From positions 62,001 through 126,000 of the forward strand of contig CAYWLG010000008.1 of the NCBI GenBank assembly GCA_964459385.1: a stretch of DNA of 64,000 bases, written 5' to 3'. A program made the position numbers and the translations under genes. The notes under the pieces were generated by a model. It ran no database searches. It saw only the letters and a list, made by a program, of their open reading frames with translations, and was not told the origin of the DNA. Of the stretch, positions 58,247-64,000 are shown piece after piece (position 1 is the first letter of the stretch; each line of letters starts with the position of its first letter). Source of the DNA: UBA6107 sp964459385 (GTDB lineage Bacteria; Chloroflexota; Anaerolineae; Anaerolineales; Anaerolineaceae).

Positions 58247-58831
58247 ATGGTCTCTCTGCCGCGTGACTTCTACGCTCAAGAGGTCACCCAGGTGGCCCGT
58301 CTCTTGCTGGGAAAGCGTCTGGTGCGCAACTGGCAGGGCAAGCGCATTGCCGGACTGATCTACGAGGCCGAAGCCTATAACGGTGAAGAAGACCTGGCCT
58401 GTCACGCCAAAAGCGGTCGCACGGCGCGCAATGCGGTGATGTATGGGCCGGGTGGCCACGGATATGTGTATTTCACTTATGGCATGCACTGGTGTTTCAA
58501 TGTGGTCACTGGGGCGCGCGATTACCCGGCAGCCGTTTTGATCCGCGCCATCTGGCCGAGCGAAGGACTGGATGAAATTGCAGTGGTGCGCGGCAGATTC
58601 CCGCAGCCACAGTGGTGCAACGGCCCGGCCAAACTGTGCCAGGCCCAGCACATTACTGGGTCCCTCAACGGGGTTGACCTGTGCGGGCAGAACGAACTGT
58701 GGATCGAAGAAGGAATCGTAGTGCCGCAGGAGCGAATCCACGCCACCCCGCGCATTGGCATTCAGTCCGTGCCCGAACCCTGGCTGAGTAAACCCTGGCG
58801 CTTTTTGGCCGACCTGAAGAATGATGAATAG
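58247..58831 (+). CDS. mpg: DNA-3-methyladenine glycosylase (Mpg/AAG type)
   Basis: Alkylbase DNA glycosylase of 194 residues that removes 3-methyladenine, hypoxanthine and similar lesions. The Mpg fold is shown by LPRDFYAQEVTQVARLLLGKRLVR, LIYEAEAYNGEEDLACHAKSGRTARNAVMYGPGGHGYVYFTYGMHWCFNVV (with the catalytic Glu of the EAEAY region) and GPAKLCQA. Its 3' end overlaps the E1 alpha-like gene by 11 bases, so the repair enzyme appears to be co-transcribed with the acyl-transfer genes. The functional link, if any, is unclear. Confidence 0.95.
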   Translation: MVSLPRDFYAQEVTQVARLLLGKRLVRNWQGKRIAGLIYEAEAYNGEEDLACHAKSGRTARNAVMYGPGGHGYVYFTYGMHWCFNVVTGARDYPAAVLIRAIWPSEGLDEIAVVRGRFPQPQWCNGPAKLCQAQHITGSLNGVDLCGQNELWIEEGIVVPQERIHATPRIGIQSVPEPWLSKPWRFLADLKNDE

Positions 58832-59732
58832 TATGAAGGATGAATTAACCCTTTACGCCACCATGTACCGCATCCGCCGCTTTGAAGAAACCGTGCTGGA
58901 TGAGTTCAAGCGGGGCGTTTTTTCTGGTACCACCCACACCTATCTTGGCCAGGAGGCCGACGCCGCAGCCGTGATCGGCTCACTAGGCGATGAAGACGTG
59001 ATCGTCACCAATCACCGCTGCCACGGTCATTTTTTGGCCTACGGCGGCGACATGCATGCCCTTTTTGCCGAATTGATGGGCAAAGCAAGCGGCGTCTGCG
59101 CTGGCCGCGGCGGGTCACAGCACCTGCACTGGCGCAATCTCTATTCCAACGGCATTCAGGGCGGCATTGTGCCCATTGCTTCGGGCATGGCGATGGCTGA
59201 AAAACGCAAGGGCAACCAGGCAGTGGTATGCGTTTTTATCGGCGACGGCACTCTGGGGGAGGGTGTGGTCTACGAAGCGCTCAACATGGTCTCTCTGTGG
59301 AACCTGCCCTTATTGATCGTGGTCGAGAATAACCATATCGCCCAAACCACCCCCACTTCGCTCACGCTGGCCGGTAGTATGCGCGGCCGTTTTGAAGCCT
59401 TCGGACTCGGCGTACATGAATTGGACAGCAGCGATGTGATGGAAATACAGCCCGCGGCCGCAATGTGCATCGCCGAAGTGCGTGCCAGCCAACGCCCGCA
59501 GGCACTGATCTTGAACACCTGCCGCTTTGGCCCACACTCCAAGAGCGACGACACCCGACCGGATGAAGAACTGGCGCAGATGAAAGCCAGCCGAGACCCC
59601 TTGCGGATCAGTGAGACGCGCCTGGAGGCGCACAGAGTTGCTGAATTGAAACAGCAAATTGACGGCGAAGTGCATCAAGCCTTTGAGCAGGCGCTGGCAG
59701 ATTCTTTTCCACAGGCGGAGGCGTTGCGATGA
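58821..59732 (+). CDS. Thiamine-dependent E1 alpha-like subunit of the acyltransferase locus
   Basis: A 303-residue (or 299 from the ATG at 58833) alpha subunit of a 2-oxoacid dehydrogenase-type decarboxylase. The TPP motif runs from FIGDGTLGEGVVYEALNM to VENNHIAQTT. TNHRCHGHFLAYGGD, GRGGSQHLHW and FGPHSKSDDTRPDEE match active-site segments of E1 alpha. It is shorter than the E1 alpha at 34652 and only moderately similar to it. The stop overlaps the E1 beta-like start by four bases. With the lipoyl-acyltransferase after E1 beta it probably forms a dedicated acyl donor complex. Confidence 0.93.
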   Translation: MMNSMKDELTLYATMYRIRRFEETVLDEFKRGVFSGTTHTYLGQEADAAAVIGSLGDEDVIVTNHRCHGHFLAYGGDMHALFAELMGKASGVCAGRGGSQHLHWRNLYSNGIQGGIVPIASGMAMAEKRKGNQAVVCVFIGDGTLGEGVVYEALNMVSLWNLPLLIVVENNHIAQTTPTSLTLAGSMRGRFEAFGLGVHELDSSDVMEIQPAAAMCIAEVRASQRPQALILNTCRFGPHSKSDDTRPDEELAQMKASRDPLRISETRLEAHRVAELKQQIDGEVHQAFEQALADSFPQAEALR

Positions 59733-60760
59733 GCCGCTCTGTGCTTGATTCGATCAATGCTGCTTTGCTGGCAGCCTTACAGCAGGACGAATCTGTTTTG
59801 CTGCTGGGCGAAGATATTCTGGACCCCTACGGTGGGGCTTTCAAAGCCACGCGCGGCTGTTCCACCGCCTTCCCCGACCGGGTGATCGCCGCACCTATCT
59901 CTGAAGCCGGTCTGGCCGGCTTGTGTGCCGGTCTGGCTCTGCGCGGGCAGCGGCCGGTGCTGGAGATCATGTTTGGCGATTTCACCACCCTGCTGGCCGA
60001 CCAACTGATCAATCACATCTCCAAATTTCGTTGGATGTACAACAACAGCGTGGATGTGCCGTTGCTGGTGCGCACCCCCATGGGTGGGCGGCGCGGTTAT
60101 GGCCCCACCCACTCGCAAACGCTCGAAAAGCTCTTTTTGGGCGTGCCCGGTCTGACGGTTGCGGCGCCGCTAAATTTGGATATTCCCGGTTATGGTGATT
60201 GCAGCCAGGAGCTGCTTAAACGCCTCATCACCGAGAGCAAAAGCCCTGCTCTCTTCATTGAAAATAAATTGCAGTATTTGTTACCACTGTATGAAATGAC
60301 CGATCTGCCCGATTTTGCAGCCTCTTTGCAATATTCAGGTGATGACGACAGCCGGCTCTACCCCACACTGACCCTGGCGATCAAGGGGGCGCCTGCCCCA
60401 GCGCTTACCCTGGCCACCTATGGTTACATGGCCGAGTTGGCCCGTCAGGCGCAGTTGAAACTGGCTTATGAGCACGAGCTCTTTATCGAACTGGTGCTGC
60501 CAACCCGGCTCTCTCCCTTCGATACCAGTGCGATCGAAGCCTCTGCTGCGCGTACCGGTCACCTGCTGACCGTTGAAGAAGGAACGCTCAGCCTGGGTTG
60601 GGGGGCCGAGATCGCGGCGCGGGTGGCATCCGCTCAGCCGGGCGTCAAGATCACTCGTCTGGCGGCCGCCGAAACGCCTGTGCCCGCCAGCCAGGTCTTG
60701 GAAAAGGCTGCCCTGCCGCAGGTGGACGATATCGTGTCGTTTGTGCAAAAGATGGTATAA
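59729..60760 (+). CDS. Thiamine-dependent E1 beta-like subunit of the acyltransferase locus
   Basis: A 343-residue transketolase-like beta subunit. LLLGEDILDPYGGAFKATRGC, APISEAGLAGLCAGLALRGQRPVLEIMFGDF and VRTPMGGRRGYGPTHSQTLEKLFLGVPG are conserved as in PdhB/AcoB. The C-terminal half diverges, with an insertion around 150-215 (NLDIPGYGDCSQELLKRLI through DDDSRLYPTLTLAI), but keeps ELVLPTRLSPFDTS and HLLTVEEGTLSLGWGAEIAARV. Start and stop are tightly packed with the flanking genes. The insertion, absent from the E1 beta at 33663, may adapt it to a different 2-oxoacid. Confidence 0.93.
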   Translation: MSRSVLDSINAALLAALQQDESVLLLGEDILDPYGGAFKATRGCSTAFPDRVIAAPISEAGLAGLCAGLALRGQRPVLEIMFGDFTTLLADQLINHISKFRWMYNNSVDVPLLVRTPMGGRRGYGPTHSQTLEKLFLGVPGLTVAAPLNLDIPGYGDCSQELLKRLITESKSPALFIENKLQYLLPLYEMTDLPDFAASLQYSGDDDSRLYPTLTLAIKGAPAPALTLATYGYMAELARQAQLKLAYEHELFIELVLPTRLSPFDTSAIEASAARTGHLLTVEEGTLSLGWGAEIAARVASAQPGVKITRLAAAETPVPASQVLEKAALPQVDDIVSFVQKMV

Positions 60761-60767
60761 AGAACCT

Positions 60768-61853
60768 ATGAGTTTACTTTTTCCCGTTCTCGTTCCTCTG
60801 GTGAATACGAATGAAGTGGATTCTTTGCTGGCTACGCTGGCAGTGAAAGAAGGCCAGTACGTCAAAAAAGACGAGCTGCTGGCAATTTTTGAAACCACCA
60901 AATCCACCTTTGAGTTGCCGGCTGAACGAGAGGGGTACGTTTTAGGATTGCAATTTAATGAAGGCGACACTTTGCAGACGGGGGAACGCCTCTGCTATCT
61001 ATCAGAAACCGCCGACGCAGCCTTGCCGGTCGAAGAAGCTGCTGAAAAAGAGCCTTCTGCCACATCTTCTGCTCCAGAAGGGCTGCGCATCACTCAGCCG
61101 GCGTTGGCACTGGCCCAAGAAATGGGCGTGGACCTTTCGCAGTTGCCCCGCGAAACGATGATCACGGAGAAAGTGATCCGTGAGATGTTTGCCAGCAGCG
61201 ATGTTAAGATAGACCCCCATGCCCTGGTGATCTACGGCGGCGGCGGGCATGCCAAAGCGCTCATCGAGTTGATCCGTGCCGAAGGAAAATATCGCGTTGC
61301 CGGCCTTCTTGATGACCATTTGCCGGTTGGCAGCCAGATTCTGAACGTGCCGGTGCTGGGCGGCGGCGAATTTTTGCTGCGTCTCAGAGGGCAGGGCATC
61401 GGCCTGTGCGTCAACGCCGTGGGCGGCATCGGTGACATCACGCCGCGCTTGAAGATCTACGAAAAGATCCGGGCGGCGGGGTTGCGCGTCCCTTCTGTGG
61501 TGCACCCGCGTGCTTTTTTGGAAGAAAGCGCGCAATTAAAGGACGGGCAACAGGTTTTCTTTAATGCTTACGTCGGCAGCGACGTGCAGGTAGGGTTCGG
61601 CTGCATCTTAAATACCGGCTGCATCCTCTCGCACGACTGCGTGCTCGGCGATTTTGTAAATATTTCTCCCGGCGCCATTCTGGCCGGGGCAGTGCAAGTG
61701 GGTGAGCGTAGCCTGATCGGCATGGGCGTGACCATCAACCTGGGCGTCAAAGTGGGCCGCGGGGTGCGCATCGGCAACAGTGCCGTGGTCAAAGCCGATG
61801 TGCCCGACGGCGCCATCGTCCGTGCCGGGGCGATCTGGCCCCCAACTTCATAA
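60768..61853 (+). CDS. Lipoyl/subunit-binding domain fused to NeuD/PglD-type sugar acyltransferase
   Basis: A 361-residue fusion. Residues 1-80 are a lipoyl domain (AIFETTKSTFELPAEREGYV, Lys45 the predicted lipoylation site). A Glu/Pro/Ser/Ala linker (81-105) and a segment like a peripheral subunit-binding domain (107-140, ITQPALALAQEMGVDLSQLP) follow. Residues 151-230 form the PglD/NeuD N-terminal domain (LVIYGGGGHAKALIELI) and about 245-350 a left-handed beta-helix acyltransferase (LNTGCILSHDCVLGDF, His289 the probable catalytic base). The ATG at 60768 begins eight bases after the E1 beta stop; an upstream frame extension to 60573 is overlap with E1 beta only. In effect an E2 with its catalytic core exchanged for a sugar acyltransferase. 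Confidence 0.93.
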   Translation: MSLLFPVLVPLVNTNEVDSLLATLAVKEGQYVKKDELLAIFETTKSTFELPAEREGYVLGLQFNEGDTLQTGERLCYLSETADAALPVEEAAEKEPSATSSAPEGLRITQPALALAQEMGVDLSQLPRETMITEKVIREMFASSDVKIDPHALVIYGGGGHAKALIELIRAEGKYRVAGLLDDHLPVGSQILNVPVLGGGEFLLRLRGQGIGLCVNAVGGIGDITPRLKIYEKIRAAGLRVPSVVHPRAFLEESAQLKDGQQVFFNAYVGSDVQVGFGCILNTGCILSHDCVLGDFVNISPGAILAGAVQVGERSLIGMGVTINLGVKVGRGVRIGNSAVVKADVPDGAIVRAGAIWPPTS

Positions 61854-61879
61854 TTAGTTATAGAAATCATTGAGTGAAT

Positions 61880-63190
61880 ATGACTGCAAAAACAAAAAAC
61901 ACTTCAACTGCAATAGAGACCGGCCAGACCGTTAAAGCGGCCAAGGCCGTTTTGAGCGGTAAAAGCAAAAAGAGCAAACTGGCAAATTTATTACCCTTTT
62001 TAGGCCCGGCGTTCATTGCCAGCGTGGCCTATGTAGACCCGGGCAACTTTGCCACCAACATTGAGGGCGGCGCAAAATTTGGATTAACCCTGCTCTGGGT
62101 GATCGTAGCCAGCAACCTGATGGCCATCTTAATTCAATCGCTTTCAGCGAAACTGGGCATTGCCAGCGGCCGTAACTTGGCTGAACAATGCCATACGCAC
62201 TTCCCGAAGTGGTTTGTTTACTTCCTGTGGGTATTGATGGAGTTGGTGGCCATTTTTACCGACCTGGCCGAGTTTTTGGGTGCGGCATTGGGCTTCAACC
62301 TGCTGCTCGGCATCCCCATGTGGATCGCCGGTATCCTGACAGGTATCACCACCTTTTTGGTGTTAGGTCTGGAACGCAAAGGCTTCCGTCCGCTGGAAGC
62401 GGTCATCTCGGCTATGGTGGGCATGGTGGCCCTCAGTTACGTGGTCGAAATGATCATCGTCAAACCCGTTTGGGGCGAGGTGGCCTATCACGCCGTCGTG
62501 CCCATGTTCAACGGGTCGCAAAGCGTGGTGCTGGCCGCCGGTATTTTGGGTGCCACGGTCATGCCGCATGCGATCTATTTACACTCGGCTTTGACCCAGG
62601 GCCGCGTGGTGGTAAAGAAACCTGCCCAGTTAAAGAAACTTTTTCGGTATGAACTGATCGATATTCTCATCGCAATGGGCGTTGCCAGTCTGGTGAATGG
62701 TGCCATGCTCATCATGGCAGCCGTCACTTTTCATTCCAAAGGTCTTTTCAATGTAGGAACCATTGAAGTAGCGTATCAAACGTTGGAACCCCTGATGGGC
62801 AAGGCCTCCAGTTGGGTCTTTGGCCTGTCATTGTTACTCTCTGGTCTTTCGAGCGCTTCGGTGGGCACGATGGCCGGGCAGGTGATCATGCAGGGCTTTC
62901 TCACCTGGGAGATTCCGGTCTGGGTACGCCGCTTGGTGACCATGCTGCCTTCGATGATCGTCATCATCATCGGGCTCGATACCACGAAGACACTGGTTCT
63001 GAGCCAGGTTTTACTTAGTTTTGGGTTGCCCTTTGCTATCATCCCGCTGGTGATCTTTACCAGCAACAAGAAGATCATGGGGGTGCTGGTAAATCGCAAG
63101 ATCACCACGATCCTGGCCTGGATGGTGGCTGCCGTTGTGGTGGTATTGAACATTTATCTTATTGTTACAACAGTTACAGGAGGCGCCTGA
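61880..63190 (+). CDS. Nramp family divalent metal transporter (MntH-like)
   Basis: Eleven-helix proton-coupled Mn/Fe transporter of 436 residues. The metal-binding helix 1 motif is VAYVDPGNFATNIEGGAKFG and the helix 6 motif ATVMPHAIYLHSALTQGR (Met-Pro-His), as in MntH. A polar N-terminal extension of about 35 residues (Thr/Lys-rich) precedes the first helix. A GTG at 61874 is a possible alternative start two codons earlier. It follows the acyltransferase fusion by about 26 bases and its stop overlaps the UspA-like start (TGATG). Confidence 0.94.
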   Translation: MTAKTKNTSTAIETGQTVKAAKAVLSGKSKKSKLANLLPFLGPAFIASVAYVDPGNFATNIEGGAKFGLTLLWVIVASNLMAILIQSLSAKLGIASGRNLAEQCHTHFPKWFVYFLWVLMELVAIFTDLAEFLGAALGFNLLLGIPMWIAGILTGITTFLVLGLERKGFRPLEAVISAMVGMVALSYVVEMIIVKPVWGEVAYHAVVPMFNGSQSVVLAAGILGATVMPHAIYLHSALTQGRVVVKKPAQLKKLFRYELIDILIAMGVASLVNGAMLIMAAVTFHSKGLFNVGTIEVAYQTLEPLMGKASSWVFGLSLLLSGLSSASVGTMAGQVIMQGFLTWEIPVWVRRLVTMLPSMIVIIIGLDTTKTLVLSQVLLSFGLPFAIIPLVIFTSNKKIMGVLVNRKITTILAWMVAAVVVVLNIYLIVTTVTGGA

Positions 63191-64000
63191 TGTTCAAGCA
63201 TATTCTCCTTCCTTTGGATGGTTCTCAACTGGCCGAATCGGCTTTGCCGGTGGTAGCCTATCTGGCAGATAAACTCAAGGCACAGGTTACCCTGCTGCAT
63301 GTGATCGAAAAGAACGCTCCGGCCTCTGTTCATGGCCAGCGCCATTTGACCAGTGATGAAGAAGCGTGCCAGTATTTGCAGCAAATCGCCGGGAAAGCCT
63401 TTCCGCCTGCGGTGGAAGTTTATCGCCATGTGCACACCGAAGAGGTGAGCAAGGTATCGCAAAGCATCGTGCAGCACTCAGATGAGTTTGACCCTGACCT
63501 GATCGTGATGTGCGCGCACGGAGAGGGCGGCCTGCGCGATTTCATGGTGGGCAGCATTGCCCAGCAGGTGATCGCCAGCGGTACCATCCCGGTACTGCTG
63601 CTCAAGCCTGAGAAAACAGATACAGAGGCTTTTGACGGGTTTGAGAAGATATTGGTGGCCCTGGATGGCAACCCCGCTCATGAATCTGGCTACAAAATTG
63701 CCGGAGAACTGGCCAGCGAACTAGGCTCCTCCGTTCACCTTGTGCAGGTAGTGCCAACGCTCTCCACCTTAAATGCCAGGCAGGCCCCTACCGGTACATT
63801 GCTGCCGGCCACCACCGCTGCACTGCTCGAAATCGATGAAGACAATGCCTGCGAATATTTGGAAGAAAAAATCACCGATCTGCAAAAATATAAGATCGAG
63901 GTTTCAGCCGAAGTAGAACGTGGTGATCCGGCCCGACAGGTGGTACAATCGGCCGACACACAAGAGGCGCAACTGATCGTTCTGGGCACTCATGGCAAAT
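63190..64000 (+). CDS. Two-domain universal stress protein, 3' end outside window
   Basis: Cytoplasmic UspA-type protein, at least 270 residues. The first Usp domain (1-140) begins MFKHILLPLDGSQLAESALPVV and ends with GSIAQQVIASGTIPVLLLKP (the G-x-x-G-x9-G-(S/T) ATP-binding tail here as MCAHGEGGLRDFMVGSIAQ). The second starts FEKILVALDGNPAHESGYKIA and reaches LIVLGTHGK at the edge. It is coupled to the Nramp gene by a TGATG overlap; this gene order suggests a metal or stress response unit. The frame is open at 64000. Confidence 0.93.
   Translation, partial: MFKHILLPLDGSQLAESALPVVAYLADKLKAQVTLLHVIEKNAPASVHGQRHLTSDEEACQYLQQIAGKAFPPAVEVYRHVHTEEVSKVSQSIVQHSDEFDPDLIVMCAHGEGGLRDFMVGSIAQQVIASGTIPVLLLKPEKTDTEAFDGFEKILVALDGNPAHESGYKIAGELASELGSSVHLVQVVPTLSTLNARQAPTGTLLPATTAALLEIDEDNACEYLEEKITDLQKYKIEVSAEVERGDPARQVVQSADTQEAQLIVLGTHGK

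Noticed and set aside
60573..60767. 65-codon N-terminal extension of the lipoyl-acyltransferase frame
   Set aside because: It lies inside the E1 beta gene in another frame, is Arg/Pro/Ser-rich without lipoyl-domain features, and the lipoyl domain begins properly at 60768.

Overview
The window looks like chromosome from a Gram-positive-like or atypical-envelope anaerobe, most probably an Anaerolineae-type Chloroflexota. This is an inference. It rests on three tandem lipoproteins with an NBR1-type Ig-like domain and Thr/Pro-rich linkers, RbsABC-type sugar uptake with lipoprotein binding protein, GH3 beta-glucosidases, and the overall gene style. Base composition is fairly balanced, except for AT-rich stretches in the polysaccharide genes and around 57.8-58.2 kb.

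Layout. 1-4.7 kb: a GH3 beta-glucosidase running off the left edge, a P-loop protein, a DagK-type lipid kinase and a YcaQ/AlkX-type DNA glycosylase. 4.9-13.7 kb (minus strand): a sugar catabolic region with a LacI regulator, an RbsB/RbsA/RbsC-type ABC importer, two Gfo/Idh/MocA oxidoreductases and two xylose-isomerase-like TIM-barrel enzymes. 13.8-23.4 kb (minus): an exopolysaccharide operon (three glycosyltransferases, a polyprenyl-phosphate sugar transferase, a WcaF-type acetyltransferase, a methyltransferase and a large GT-C-like membrane protein), plus a separately transcribed sugar-nucleotide epimerase. 23.5-29.2 kb: adenosine deaminase, a lipoprotein, a GNAT enzyme, a nitroreductase, an MFS exporter and MsrPQ. 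29.2-32.0 kb: three paralogous lipoproteins. 32.05 kb: tRNA-Lys(CTT), whose 3' end is tandemly duplicated.

32.3-48.5 kb is a metabolic block. On the minus strand is a 2-oxoacid dehydrogenase operon (E2, E1 beta, E1 alpha) with its SorC-type regulator. Divergent from it is a second SorC-type regulator heading a galactitol-type PTS operon (IIA, IIB, small Cys-rich protein, DhnA/LsrF-type aldolase, IIC, small membrane protein, HPr, EI, two HAD hydrolases and an unknown 95-aa protein). Dihydrolipoamide dehydrogenase and a lipoate ligase follow. Each regulator has a clear dyad operator over its own promoter.

48.6-64 kb: an acetamidase/formamidase, PdxA-like dehydrogenase, TetR plus GH3 beta-glucosidase, and a second polysaccharide cluster (TupA-type ATP-grasp, GT4 and Wzx flippase). 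Then come a decayed gene, an Mpg DNA glycosylase, and the most unusual locus: E1 alpha and E1 beta genes followed by a protein that looks like an E2 whose catalytic core has been replaced by a NeuD/PglD-type sugar O/N-acyltransferase (lipoyl domain, subunit-binding domain, left-handed beta-helix). An Nramp metal transporter and a two-domain universal stress protein (cut by the right edge) close the window.

The E1/lipoyl-acyltransferase unit is the best candidate for an undescribed system. It would decarboxylate a 2-oxoacid and hand the acyl group through a lipoyl arm to a cell-surface sugar, and it sits next to polysaccharide genes. The E3 and lipoate ligase that it may need are encoded 10-14 kb away.
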